From Bacteroidales bacterium (GTDB lineage Bacteria; Bacteroidota; Bacteroidia; Bacteroidales; UBA932): 32,463 nt of DNA. How positions within the stretch are numbered: position 1 is the first letter of the stretch; each line of letters opens with the position of its first letter. Below are positions 1 to 8,542 of this stretch, in pieces. A model generated the notes under the pieces. That model was given only the letters and a program-made list of their open reading frames with translations. It was not told the origin of the DNA and ran no database searches. The DNA is taken from contig JAFTDJ010000046.1 of NCBI GenBank assembly GCA_017454265.1, positions 1 to 32,463 on the forward strand. The letters run 5' to 3'. The translations under genes and the position numbers were made by a program.

Positions 1-320
1 CTCACCTTCATACCGTTGTACTCGGGCGGGTTATGGCTGGCGGTAATCTGCACGGAAGCCTTGTAACCGTAGTTTGCCGTGCCGAAGTACACCAGCGGCG
101 TGCTGCTGTAGCCGATATCGTCCACATCGGCGCCTGCATCAGTGATACCGGCAATGAGATAATCGTGAATTTCCTGGCCGGAAAGGCGGCAGTCGCGTCC
201 AACCAGGACTTTGTTTGCATTGAGCAGCTGAGGAAGGAAATAACCTACTTTGTAGGCAGTTTCCTTGTCGAAATCCACGTTGTAGATTCCGCGTATGTCA
301 TAAGCGTGAAATGCTCCCAT
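1..320 (-). CDS. Phosphomannomutase/phosphoglucomutase, N-terminal part (cut by window edge)
   Basis: This gene runs off the left edge; 106 complete N-terminal codons are visible. The family interconverts hexose-6-phosphates and hexose-1-phosphates for sugar-nucleotide and envelope polysaccharide synthesis in the cytoplasm. The protein starts MGAFHAYDIRGIYN, and AYDIRG is the usual opening of this family. It continues with a GRDCRLSG segment, and near residue 98 has TASHNPPEYNGMK, the active-site loop whose Ser carries the phosphate. The ATG at 320 lies 30 bases after the stop of the upstream lipoprotein, so it is probably the last visible gene of the ruvX-def-lipoprotein operon. The choice between mannose and glucose specificity cannot be made from this part. 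Confidence 0.9.
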   Translation of the reverse strand, partial: MGAFHAYDIRGIYNVDFDKETAYKVGYFLPQLLNANKVLVGRDCRLSGQEIHDYLIAGITDAGADVDDIGYSSTPLVYFGTANYGYKASVQITASHNPPEYNGMKV

Positions 321-350
321 AATATGTGGTTTTTTACAAATATAGTATTT

Positions 351-3300
351 TTACAAGTTTTTTGTCTTATCGATGAGCCACGAAGGATAGTTGGTCGTTA
401 TGCAACGCAAGTAGTCATACTCGTCCAGGAACAGCTTTACTTCCGCGTCAGAATAAACCGCGCTACTGTTTCCTGACTTCTTGTCTATATGGAAAACGCT
501 CAGTTTCAGCCCCGCATTTTTGAACTCGGCTATCGTACGATTGTAAGAAGATCCTTCAACTCCTTTAAAATAATCACGGGCGTTCAAGTTCGCCCAATCG
601 GTGTATCCTTTATTCTTGAAAGAGCTTGCCGAGATCCAGCCGCACATCCAGCCGCATGGCAGCCCTGCAGCTTTCATAGGCTCCGCTATCTGCTGCATTA
701 CCTGCTCGTTACCCGTACAAATGAACTCCACGAAGTTCTGGGCATTCTTCTGCTGAACTATTTCTATCGCACGCAGGGCAGCCTTGGCCGGATGCTCATA
801 ATCGTTGGAGGGTGTGTCAATCATTTTAACGTCGAGCAGCAGCTTGGTCTTGCTCCCGGGCTCCATTACTATGTCGAGATATTCCTCAAGCGTGGGAATC
901 GTTTCGCCGTTGGAAAGCCGGGAAGCAGCTATTATCTCATCCGCCGCAGCCTCCCATGGATGCAGGCCGTTCACCTTGTCTTCCGAGTTGGCATGAGCCA
1001 CTATCACCTTGTTGTCCTTGGTCCAATATATGTCGCATTCCGAGGCATAACATCCAAGGCCCATGGCATAGCGAAGGGCCGCACGGGAATTGTCGGGATA
1101 ACCGCTCTCGGTCGCGCCGCCGCGGTGCGCCACCACCTTGTTCCCGGGATCCAGAGGCTTACGAAGGTCATCGTTGCCACCCGTCTCGGCATCGGAATGT
1201 TCGTGCACCAACAGAGTTATGGTTCCTGAAGACTTGGGACAGGCCCAAGTATCTTTGTCGCCGGCATTATTGTAAGCCGTTCCGTTCACTGTAAGCGCAT
1301 CGCAGACTACCGCGCTGAAAGACAGTCCGTTGACTCCCGCAACAGCCCCGGCTTCGGGCCCTTCCACAGAACCGAAATTGCAGTTCCCGCTTATGTTCGA
1401 AGCGCTTGCCAGATTGCCGAACAAGCCTCCTGCACCACAAAAGCCGCTCTTGCCCGACACCAGCTGCACTGAGCCGTAGTTGACATTTTCAGTAATGAAC
1501 GACGCCGACTTGGCGCCGCTGTCCTGGCCGACTATTCCCCCGACATAAGCACAGGGCGCGCTTGAATGCATATTATCCAGGGAGACCGCAGCCCTGTTTA
1601 TATTACGCGACACGGTCATTGAAGAATATGGCATGCCTATTATACCGCCTGCAGCGCAGCGCTGATAATCGCTTCTGCCATTCGTATTCACCCTTGCCGA
1701 GACAACACCTCCGGGCTCGTTGGTACAACCTGACACTTCGCGGTTTCCGGTGTCTCCTTCGGAAAACCCTACTATTCCTCCTATCCCCTCCCAGTTATCA
1801 ATGACCCGGGCGGTAAGGTCCAGCGTCACAGGGCCCGAATTGGTGCATCCGGTCAGAGAACTGGAGTTCAGGTTTCCCACTACGCCGCCTATGCGGTTCA
1901 CCTGCGGCTTGTCGGAACTGATCGCTCCCTCGTTACTGCAGTACCGTACCACGCAGCCGTGATAAGTATGGGAGGTAACGCCCCCTATCGCAATATATCC
2001 GGATGTAGCGGAAGGATTGGAGAAGCGCACTTCACCTCGGTTGATGCAGGATTCAACGGTATAGTAGTCGGTATATCCGGTAACCCCTGCAATGCGCATT
2101 ATCTTACCGTTACCTTTGGCCGAAATGTCAGCCTCGTTGGTACAACCGGAAATGACGCCGTACGTTCCGGAAGCACCTTTCGCGAATCCCAGGACTCCGG
2201 CAACCGAGCAGTCGGAAACAATAGAAGCGGCTTCCTGGCTGACACTTCCACCGTTGTAGCAGGAACTCACGCCAGACCCCCTGCCGTCGTAACCTATCAC
2301 GCCTCCTATTGCAGAGACGGCCGGATTGGAAGTGCTTACGCGGCCGTAATTGGAACAGTCGGCAACAGTTGTACGCAAGTCCAGGAAGCCAACCACACCG
2401 CCAATTATGCTGGGCTCCGTTGTTGCATCGGACTCAGACTTCTGCCCGGTGCCGGAGGCAAGATTCCTTATGGTTCCGTAATTGGTGCAGTTGCGAATAT
2501 TCCCGGTGCTGTTCCAGTTGCCCACGACGCCCCCGATACGGGTCTTGGATACTGCTCCAGCAGCAACCTCCACGCTTGCGAAATTGGTAACTCCCGTCAC
2601 GGAACTGTTGCCGGACGCCTTGGCGACCAGGCCGGCATAATACCAGGTGTAATTATCCCCGGGAGAACTGTGGCGAATGACGCTGGTGTTGTCATACTCC
2701 ACTCCGTCGGCAGAACCGAGCACGAAATCTTTAAGCACGGCATCGCCCTTCAGTTCCCTGAAAAGCCCGGAATAAGCGGGAGAGTCAGTAGTAAAATTAT
2801 ATATCCTATGCCCCTGGCCGTCGAAAACTCCGGCGAAGTTACGCGAAGTCCAGGGGTCTCCCCCCATATCTATGTCTGCCCCAAGGCGTACCTGGTCGGA
2901 AGCGTCCTCGGCCTCGCGGGCATCGTTCCAGGCAAACAGCTGTTCCTTGGTAAAGAAGACCTTCTCCCACAGAGGAGACTCGTCTATCACACCGGCATTC
3001 AACGCCGTGCTGCGCTTGAACGTGTTTGAGGAATGCGACGTGCGTGTGTACGAAAGGCCATCGGAACGTATCAGGGTAACGGAGAAACTGCCGGCGCCGG
3101 CGCTTCCCGGCAGCACGGCAGCAAAATAGGCTCCCGGTGCGAAACAGTCCCCGGAAGGAAGCAGCCGCACTTCCCCGCAAAGAGCGGAGCCGGAGGCCAC
3201 AATGCCGTCCGCGTTCACTTGAACCGTGCCTGACAGGTCCGCGCCCCTAAGCAGCACGCAGTTGACATCGGAAGAACTGATAACTACCCGAAGCAGTGCC

Positions 3301-3761
3301 GGTACATTACGGAACGACAGCTCGCCGGACACGTCACGGGCAACTGCCACCAGCGCATCCGAGTCGACCGTCTTGTCGCCCTCCAGCTTTTGAACACGCG
3401 GCACGGTCACAGTCAGCAGGCCGCCCGCACATGACTCGGCTCCAGAAGCAGGATAAGCGGCATAAAGCTGCCCGGAACCTGCGTCCACCTCACCGGTAAA
3501 GCTGGCGGAGCGGCCGTGGTTCCCTCCATCAGCTATGGTAAATATACGTCTGGCAACGCCGTCGAAGACTGCGATTTCATCCGAATCCTCCCATAATACA
3601 GAGGGGAAGTCGAGCTGAGCCTTAGAAACGTGCGACTCCATCGAGGCATCCAGGGACACTGTTACAAGGTCCTGATGCACAAGCAATTTACCTATATCAT
3701 CTTCCGGTCCGGACGCAGAGCAGGACGCGGCAAGCAAAAGCGTCGCCGCAAACCGGAACAT
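351..3761 (-). CDS. Large lipoprotein: fimbrillin-like domain, GLUG-type repeats, C-terminal glycerophosphodiester phosphodiesterase (GDPD) domain
   Basis: This is a 1136-residue predicted surface lipoprotein. From the ATG at 3761 it begins MFRFAATLLLAASC, a lipobox with lipidated Cys14. In-frame upstream ATGs at 3791 and 3842 lie inside def and would give a poor signal peptide. Residues about 30-265 resemble fimbrillin/Mfa-like domains (WEDSDEIAVFDG, SASFTGEV, YAAYP). A GADIDMGG...FDGQGHRIYNF segment opens a beta-helix. About 13 GLUG-like units follow at about 376-850 (IGGVVGN and variants, each with a C-x-N-x-G core). Residues about 875-1136 form a GDPD domain with VVAHRGG, ECDIYWTKDN and VIVAHAN; the usual HD is HA here, but the His remains. 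GDPD enzymes split glycerophosphodiesters into glycerol-3-phosphate and an alcohol. Surface location and substrate are inferred. It lies 13 bases after def. Confidence 0.85.
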   Translation of the reverse strand: MFRFAATLLLAASCSASGPEDDIGKLLVHQDLVTVSLDASMESHVSKAQLDFPSVLWEDSDEIAVFDGVARRIFTIADGGNHGRSASFTGEVDAGSGQLYAAYPASGAESCAGGLLTVTVPRVQKLEGDKTVDSDALVAVARDVSGELSFRNVPALLRVVISSSDVNCVLLRGADLSGTVQVNADGIVASGSALCGEVRLLPSGDCFAPGAYFAAVLPGSAGAGSFSVTLIRSDGLSYTRTSHSSNTFKRSTALNAGVIDESPLWEKVFFTKEQLFAWNDAREAEDASDQVRLGADIDMGGDPWTSRNFAGVFDGQGHRIYNFTTDSPAYSGLFRELKGDAVLKDFVLGSADGVEYDNTSVIRHSSPGDNYTWYYAGLVAKASGNSSVTGVTNFASVEVAAGAVSKTRIGGVVGNWNSTGNIRNCTNYGTIRNLASGTGQKSESDATTEPSIIGGVVGFLDLRTTVADCSNYGRVSTSNPAVSAIGGVIGYDGRGSGVSSCYNGGSVSQEAASIVSDCSVAGVLGFAKGASGTYGVISGCTNEADISAKGNGKIMRIAGVTGYTDYYTVESCINRGEVRFSNPSATSGYIAIGGVTSHTYHGCVVRYCSNEGAISSDKPQVNRIGGVVGNLNSSSLTGCTNSGPVTLDLTARVIDNWEGIGGIVGFSEGDTGNREVSGCTNEPGGVVSARVNTNGRSDYQRCAAGGIIGMPYSSMTVSRNINRAAVSLDNMHSSAPCAYVGGIVGQDSGAKSASFITENVNYGSVQLVSGKSGFCGAGGLFGNLASASNISGNCNFGSVEGPEAGAVAGVNGLSFSAVVCDALTVNGTAYNNAGDKDTWACPKSSGTITLLVHEHSDAETGGNDDLRKPLDPGNKVVAHRGGATESGYPDNSRAALRYAMGLGCYASECDIYWTKDNKVIVAHANSEDKVNGLHPWEAAADEIIAASRLSNGETIPTLEEYLDIVMEPGSKTKLLLDVKMIDTPSNDYEHPAKAALRAIEIVQQKNAQNFVEFICTGNEQVMQQIAEPMKAAGLPCGWMCGWISASSFKNKGYTDWANLNARDYFKGVEGSSYNRTIAEFKNAGLKLSVFHIDKKSGNSSAVYSDAEVKLFLDEYDYLRCITTNYPSWLIDKTKNL

Positions 3762-3774
3762 CGGGGAATGGAAG

Positions 3775-4329
3775 TTACTTGACCTTGGCATTATATCTGG
3801 TGGCGACCTTGCCGTGGGCGATATTGACAAGTTTTTTGGCAATCATCTTTCGGCGTATGGGAGCTACGAGGTCTGTAAACAGGACTCCGTCCAGATGAGA
3901 AAGCTCGTGTTGTATCATTCGGGCGCCGAATTTGTCGAATTCTTCTGTCTGTTCCTTCAGGTCTTCATCAAAATAGCGCAGCTTGATGCTCTTTGGGCGA
4001 CGCACGTTGCAATACACTCCCGGTACGCTCAGGCATCCTTCTTCGTACTCGCACTGCTCCTCGCTTTCCTCCAAAACAATGGGGTTGATAAGGGTACGCT
4101 TGAACCCCTTCAAATACGGATAGACTTCCGCCATCTCATCTCCGTCAACTATCACTACACGCAGGCTCACTCCTATCTGGGGAGCGGCCAGACCGCAGCC
4201 CTCGGAGCGTTTGAGGGTATCTTTGAGGTCCGCCACAAGTTGCAGGAGTTCTTCCTTTTTTCCAAGATCCGCTTCAGCAGCCTTCTGCCTCAGGACATCG
4301 GAGCCGTACAAATAAATTGGCTGTATCAT
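3775..4329 (-). CDS. def: Peptide deformylase
   Basis: This 184-residue enzyme is a metal-dependent deformylase that removes the formyl group from the initiator Met of new proteins. All three family motifs are visible: GCGLAAPQIG (44-53), EGCLS with metal ligand Cys99 (97-101), and the HExxH metal site at 141-145. Motif 3 reads QHELSHLDG, where most deformylases have Asp before the second His (QHExDH). The metal ligands and the catalytic Glu are still present. The start overlaps the ruvX stop in an ATGA arrangement, so the two genes are probably translationally coupled. Length is normal for the family. A second, lipoprotein-type deformylase is encoded at 18089-18679. Confidence 0.95.
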   Translation of the reverse strand: MIQPIYLYGSDVLRQKAAEADLGKKEELLQLVADLKDTLKRSEGCGLAAPQIGVSLRVVIVDGDEMAEVYPYLKGFKRTLINPIVLEESEEQCEYEEGCLSVPGVYCNVRRPKSIKLRYFDEDLKEQTEEFDKFGARMIQHELSHLDGVLFTDLVAPIRRKMIAKKLVNIAHGKVATRYNAKVK

Positions 4330-4739
4330 TTCTTTTTGTCCAAATATGCCTGCAATATCAGTGCAGCGCTGATTTTATCTACCGACGCCTTGTCGCGCCT
4401 GTCTTTTTTCTTCATACCTCCGTCTATCATGGCACGGTGGGCAAGTACGGAAGTAAACCGCTCGTCTTCCAGCGCTACAGGAGTGTCCGGAAATGCTTTC
4501 TGCAATTTCTTCAGGAAAGCGTCCACATCCGTGGCTGCCTCCGCGTGGCGACCGTCAAGGTTGAGCGGATAGCCCACAACGAACTTGAGAATAGTCTGTC
4601 CGAGAGCGTATTTTTGAAGATATTCTATTATCTTTGTAGCAGGGACAGTTTCCAGCGGGGACGCAAAAATACCTAGCGGGTCGCTTTGAGCCACTCCGAC
4701 ACGCGCCCTGCCGTAGTCTATCCCGACAATTCTGTCCAT
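4326..4739 (-). CDS. ruvX: Putative Holliday junction resolvase / pre-16S rRNA nuclease RuvX (YqgF)
   Basis: This is a 137-residue YqgF/RuvX-family RNase H-fold nuclease. Family members are linked to maturation of the 16S rRNA 5' end and have been proposed as Holliday junction resolvases. The start MDRIVGIDYGRARVGVA carries the first acidic residue in GIDYG. A VVGYPLNLDG motif and the LEDERFTS segment follow, then a Lys-rich region and the terminal DKISAALILQAYLD helix. All are typical, as is the length. It is the first gene of the minus-strand operon ruvX-def-lipoprotein-phosphohexomutase. Only 21 bases separate it from the divergent gene at 4761, and the -7 box at 4744-4751 sits almost on its ATG, so the leader is very short or absent. 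Confidence 0.93.
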   Translation of the reverse strand: MDRIVGIDYGRARVGVAQSDPLGIFASPLETVPATKIIEYLQKYALGQTILKFVVGYPLNLDGRHAEAATDVDAFLKKLQKAFPDTPVALEDERFTSVLAHRAMIDGGMKKKDRRDKASVDKISAALILQAYLDKKK

Positions 4740-4743
4740 ATTG

Positions 4744-4751
4744 CAAAAATA
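4744..4751 (-). promoter_or_regulatory. Candidate -7 promoter box for ruvX
   Basis: The minus strand reads TATTTTTG, a full match to the Bacteroidetes -7 consensus TAnnTTTG. It lies only 4 bases before the ruvX ATG at 4739, so transcription would begin at or next to the start codon. No convincing TTTG -33 element was identified. Confidence 0.4.
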
Positions 4752-4760
4752 GCAATTATT

Positions 4761-5135
4761 ATGTGGAAAAAAAATTGGGACAAAGTATATCGGCTGAACG
4801 TCTCCGAGGAGCAGACGGAAAAAGACATCCGCTCGTTCCGCATTACCAGGCTTGGCATCGTTGTCTGGCTGATTACTGCCTTTATGGTCGTGCTCGGCAG
4901 TTTATACTGCCTCATAGCCTTTACCCCGCTCCGCACCACCATACCGGGATACCCGGACGCACACTTCCGCAAGGAAGCGGTAAAGAATGCAATTAAAATC
5001 GACTCCCTGGAGAGTGCCATTACCCGTTGGAAACTGTATTCCGAAAACCTGTCCAGGGTACTGTCCGGAGAGTCCACCCTCAATTTGGACAGCCTGCTTC
5101 AGGCCAAGGAGGCTGCAGATTCGCTTGACAGATGA
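4761..5135 (+). CDS. Small single-pass membrane protein with coiled-coil tail, resembling the N-terminus of Bacteroidota M23 peptidases
   Basis: The protein has 124 residues from the ATG at 4761 (MWKKNWDKVYRLNVSEEQ). A longer frame from 4686 would lie inside ruvX and is rejected. A charged cytoplasmic segment (1-30) is followed by one transmembrane helix at about 33-55 (IVVWLITAFMVVLGSLYCL). Next come FTPLRTTIPGYPD and a helical DSLE-containing coiled coil. The sequence TPxRxxIPGYPD followed by a coiled coil recalls the membrane-anchored N-terminus of Bacteroidota M23 metallopeptidases, but no peptidase domain is present here. The stop overlaps the dxr start (ATGA), so the two are probably co-translated. 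The family match is from memory of pattern, and function is unknown. Confidence 0.75.
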   Translation: MWKKNWDKVYRLNVSEEQTEKDIRSFRITRLGIVVWLITAFMVVLGSLYCLIAFTPLRTTIPGYPDAHFRKEAVKNAIKIDSLESAITRWKLYSENLSRVLSGESTLNLDSLLQAKEAADSLDR

Positions 5136-6283
5136 AAAGAAAGATCGCTATTCTGGGATCTACCGGATCCATAGGCACGCAAACCCTCGACGTAGTACGC
5201 CAGCACCGGGACCTTTTCGAGGTGGATATGATATCTGCCGGAAGCAACGCCGGCCTGCTTGCCGAGCAGGCGCGGGAATTCGACGTAAACAACGTGGTGA
5301 TCTGCAACGAGTCCAGATATGACGCCCTGGCCGAGTCTCTGAAAGATACCGATTCCAAGGTTTGGGCCGGAGTAGACAGCCTGTGCTCGCTGGTGCGATC
5401 CGCCGGAGTGGACATCGTCGTAGGAGCCATGGTCGGGTTCAGCGGTCTGCGGCCTACGCTTGCCGCGCTCGAAGCCGGCAAAATCGTCGCACTGGCGAAC
5501 AAAGAGACCCTTGTGGCCGCAGGAGGCCTCGTAACCTCCGTAATGCGGGAACACGGGGCCGTCATCCTCCCCGTGGATTCAGAGCATTCAGCAATTTTCC
5601 AGTGCCTGCTGGGAGCAAACGGCAATGCAGTGGAAAAAGTGCACCTTACCGCATCCGGAGGCCCATTCCGTACTTGGAGCAGGCAGCAGATTTCCGGAGC
5701 CACGGCAGCTGACGCGCTCAAGCATCCCAACTGGAACATGGGGTCCAAAGTGACTATAGATTCAGCGACGATGATGAACAAGGGGTTTGAGGTAATCGAG
5801 GCACGCTGGCTCTTCAACATAGCTCCTTCGCGAATCAACGTAGTGGTACATCCCGAGTCCGTCATTCACTCCATGGTGGAGTTCGAGGACGGAGCTGTGA
5901 TAGCACAGCTGGGCTGTCCGGATATGCGGGAGCCTATAGGCTTCGCACTCTCCTTCCCGGGCCGCATTACCGTGGGGAACAAGAAACTGGACTTTGCGAC
6001 ACTCGGGGCCCTGCATTTCGAAGCTCCTGATACCGGGCGTTTCCCCAACCTCAGGCTTGCGTATGAGGCCATAGAGAGGGGTGGTAACGCCCCTTGCGCA
6101 CTCAACGCAGCCAACGAAGTGGCCGTTGCTTCCTACCTGAAGGGGCAAATTGGCTTCTACGACATCTCCCGCATCAATGAAAAGTGCCTTTCAGGCCTGA
6201 ATTTTGTAGCGGAACCAACGCTCGAAGACATTTTCGAGACCAACGCAGAAGTTGTAGAGATTGCCAATGGTTGCATTAATTAA
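5132..6283 (+). CDS. dxr: 1-deoxy-D-xylulose-5-phosphate reductoisomerase
   Basis: This 383-residue enzyme converts 1-deoxy-D-xylulose 5-phosphate to 2-C-methyl-D-erythritol 4-phosphate with NADPH, the committed step of the MEP isoprenoid pathway in the cytoplasm. It has the NADPH-binding GSTGSIG (9-15), ALANKETLV (120-128), the metal site PVDSEH with Asp149 and Glu151, SGGPFR (175-180), His198, and TMMNKGFEVIEA with the third acidic ligand Glu220. Length and motif order are complete and standard. The start overlaps the preceding small membrane protein by 4 bases, and the 3' end overlaps the rseP start by 17 bases, so membrane protein-dxr-rseP-DUF4837 form one operon. Confidence 0.97.
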   Translation: MKRKIAILGSTGSIGTQTLDVVRQHRDLFEVDMISAGSNAGLLAEQAREFDVNNVVICNESRYDALAESLKDTDSKVWAGVDSLCSLVRSAGVDIVVGAMVGFSGLRPTLAALEAGKIVALANKETLVAAGGLVTSVMREHGAVILPVDSEHSAIFQCLLGANGNAVEKVHLTASGGPFRTWSRQQISGATAADALKHPNWNMGSKVTIDSATMMNKGFEVIEARWLFNIAPSRINVVVHPESVIHSMVEFEDGAVIAQLGCPDMREPIGFALSFPGRITVGNKKLDFATLGALHFEAPDTGRFPNLRLAYEAIERGGNAPCALNAANEVAVASYLKGQIGFYDISRINEKCLSGLNFVAEPTLEDIFETNAEVVEIANGCIN

Positions 6284-7559
6284 GACTCTTCAGGTCATAC
6301 TCGCCCTTTCGCTGCTGATTATCGTGCACGAGTTCGGGCATTTCATGTGGGCGCGCATCTTCGGAATACGCGTAGAGAGATTCTATCTCTTTTTCGGCAA
6401 AGCCATCGTAAAGTGGCATTGGGGAGAGACCGAATTCGGCATCGGCTGGATTCCTTTCGGCGGCTACTGCAAGATATCCGGGATGATAGACGAGTCCATG
6501 GACCTGGAGCAGATGAAGAAGGAGCCCCAGAGCTGGGAGTTCCGCACCAAACCGGCCTGGCAGAGGCTTCTGGTAATGGCCGGAGGAGTGCTCAACAACT
6601 TCATCTTCGCCATTTTGGTTTACTGTCTCATCGCCGGGATATGGGGAGAAGCATACATCAGCAACCGCGATGCGCAGATTGCTCCCAATGAGCTTGCCCG
6701 CGAAATGGGTTTCCAACTGGGAGACCATATCATAGACTTCGACGGATACGAGCCGGAGAACTTCGGCATGCTGCAGGCCGACCTGGCACGTCGCGGGGTT
6801 CGCAATGCACGTATACTCCGCGATTCGGACACCCTGGACCTTTATATAGACCACGCATACATAGGAGACGTGCTCAACAGCCCCAATATGTTCGATTTGG
6901 CCGTGCCCTTCGTAGTCGATTCCATGAGCGCAGCAGGGCCAAACGGAGCGGGGGGATTGCTCCGGGGGGACCGTGTGCTCAGCTTCGACGGGCAGGCCGT
7001 TTCGTTCATCCAGGACGCCAGGCCCGTCCTTGCAGGCTGCAAGGGCCGTACCGTGGACGCCGTCGTGCTGAGGGGGGCGGATACGCTCGCCGTACCCGTA
7101 AAGGTGGATACGCTCGGGCAAATAGGCGTTTTCCTGAAGATGCCGGATATAGAACGCATGCAGTATTCCGCACTCGGGGCCATCCCCGCAGGGCTCAGGC
7201 TCACCTGGGATACTATTACCGGCTACGTCAAGGACCTCGGGCTGCTGGTGCAGCCTTCTACCGGTGCGTACAAGTCGGTAGGCAGTTTCATCGCCATAGG
7301 GCAGGTATTCCCGGAAGTGTGGGACTGGTACCGCTTTCTCAGCATCATCGCCCTGCTGTCTGTGATGCTGGGTATTATGAACCTGCTGCCTATTCCTGCC
7401 CTGGACGGCGGTCACATACTTTTTACCTTGTACGAAATGATTACCGGGCGCAAACCCAGCGACCGTTTCCTCACCGTGATGCAGATGATAGGAATGGTGC
7501 TGCTGCTGGCACTCATGGTACTCGCTTTCGGAAATGATATTGGCAGATTAATACGTTGA
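6267..7559 (+). CDS. rseP: RIP metalloprotease RseP (site-2 protease family)
   Basis: This 430-residue integral membrane zinc protease performs regulated intramembrane proteolysis. In E. coli the family cleaves the anti-sigma factor RseA and signal-peptide remnants. The ATG at 6267 is preferred over a TTG at 6261. The first helix carries the zinc site HEFGH (21-25). FGGYCKISGM follows, then two PDZ-like regions in the middle of the protein. The C-terminal helix has NLLPIPALDGG (about 372-382), which supplies the third zinc ligand. The start lies within the last codons of dxr, the usual Bacteroidota arrangement. The ORF ends directly at the DUF4837 lipoprotein gene. Its substrate in this organism is not shown by the sequence. 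Confidence 0.95.
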   Translation: MVALIKTLQVILALSLLIIVHEFGHFMWARIFGIRVERFYLFFGKAIVKWHWGETEFGIGWIPFGGYCKISGMIDESMDLEQMKKEPQSWEFRTKPAWQRLLVMAGGVLNNFIFAILVYCLIAGIWGEAYISNRDAQIAPNELAREMGFQLGDHIIDFDGYEPENFGMLQADLARRGVRNARILRDSDTLDLYIDHAYIGDVLNSPNMFDLAVPFVVDSMSAAGPNGAGGLLRGDRVLSFDGQAVSFIQDARPVLAGCKGRTVDAVVLRGADTLAVPVKVDTLGQIGVFLKMPDIERMQYSALGAIPAGLRLTWDTITGYVKDLGLLVQPSTGAYKSVGSFIAIGQVFPEVWDWYRFLSIIALLSVMLGIMNLLPIPALDGGHILFTLYEMITGRKPSDRFLTVMQMIGMVLLLALMVLAFGNDIGRLIR

Positions 7560-7561
7560 TT

Positions 7562-8542
7562 ATGAAAAAGATATTTCTAGTCCTGGTTGCCTTTGCGGCA
7601 CTGGCATCCTGCAAGAACACCAAGGCGCTGCTGCCTAATGTCAGCGGCAAGGCCGGGGAAATCATCGTGGTTATAGAAAAGGCCGATTGGGAAGGCGGCC
7701 TAGGGTCTCAGGTGCGTGACCTGCTGGCCTGCGACTGTCCCTACCTGGCACAGAAAGAGCCTCTGTACTCTCTTGTAAACGTGGCGCCAGGCGGTTTTGG
7801 AGACCTGTTCAAAGTACATCGCAACATAGTGTTCTTCACTATCAACCAACAGCTGGACAGCACGGGTATCACCTACCGGCACGACGTATGGGCGTCCCCC
7901 CAGTGCCTGGTACAGATAGGCGCCCGCAACGCCGAAGAAGCGGCGGAACTAGTGAAGGACAACGGCAAGACCATAGTCAGTTTCATTGAACAGGCAGAAC
8001 GCGACCGCGTGATACGCAACTGCGTGCGCTACGAAGAGAGGGATATAGCCCCCAATGTTTCGGCCGTATTCTGGGGCTCGCCGCACTTCCCCATGGGTTA
8101 CAAGCTCAAGAAAATCACCGATGACTTTGCCTGGGTGGCGGACGAAAAGCAATATACGATCCAGGGTATTTTCGTTTACAAGTATCCGGCCACCCGCGAC
8201 GCCGATGAATTGAGCATGGACCGTATAATCGCCAAACGCAATGAGATACTTAAGGAAAACGTACCCGGAATGTTCGAAAACACCTGGATGACTACAGGCG
8301 AGTATATGCCTCCCCAGATTGAGTTCTTCCGCTATCGCGGTCGTGACTTTGCGCAGGTGCGCGGACTCTGGGAGGTAGAAAACGATTATATGGGAGGACC
8401 CTTCGTTTCCCATTCTTTCTACTCCCCCGACGGCAGCAGCGTGATAGTTGCAGAAGCCTTTGTGTATGCGCCCAAATACGACAAGCGCCAGTATTTGCGC
8501 CAGGTGGAATCCATCCTGTTTTCCTGGGAGTGGGCTGACTAG
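7562..8542 (+). CDS. DUF4837 family lipoprotein
   Basis: The protein has 326 residues from the ATG at 7562, preferred over a TTG at 7556. It starts MKKIFLVLVAFAALASC, a clear lipoprotein signal with lipidated Cys17. The mature part begins GKAGEIIVVIEKADWEGGLGSQ and includes FKVHRNIVFFTI, MTTGEYMPPQIEFFRYRG and VRGLWEVENDYMGGPFVSHS. This pattern fits DUF4837, a family found in Bacteroidota downstream of rseP; its biochemical role is unknown. It overlaps the rseP end and closes the plus-strand operon. Its TAG stop interlocks with the TAG stop of the convergent DUF6850 gene within one CTAG at 8539-8542, leaving no space for a terminator. Confidence 0.85.
   Translation: MKKIFLVLVAFAALASCKNTKALLPNVSGKAGEIIVVIEKADWEGGLGSQVRDLLACDCPYLAQKEPLYSLVNVAPGGFGDLFKVHRNIVFFTINQQLDSTGITYRHDVWASPQCLVQIGARNAEEAAELVKDNGKTIVSFIEQAERDRVIRNCVRYEERDIAPNVSAVFWGSPHFPMGYKLKKITDDFAWVADEKQYTIQGIFVYKYPATRDADELSMDRIIAKRNEILKENVPGMFENTWMTTGEYMPPQIEFFRYRGRDFAQVRGLWEVENDYMGGPFVSHSFYSPDGSSVIVAEAFVYAPKYDKRQYLRQVESILFSWEWAD

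Noticed and set aside
1959-3029. 356-codon open frame on the plus strand
   Set aside because: It is the antisense shadow of the GLUG repeat region, produced by the repeated Gly/Asn/Val codons; no family features.
2000-3100. Possible CRISPR or tandem DNA repeat in the GLUG region
   Set aside because: Repeats are at protein level, about 45 residues long and variable at DNA level; no short identical direct repeats with unique spacers.
6276-7415. 379-codon open frame on the minus strand
   Set aside because: It runs opposite rseP, which has the full HEFGH and LDGG motifs; the antisense frame is not protein-like.
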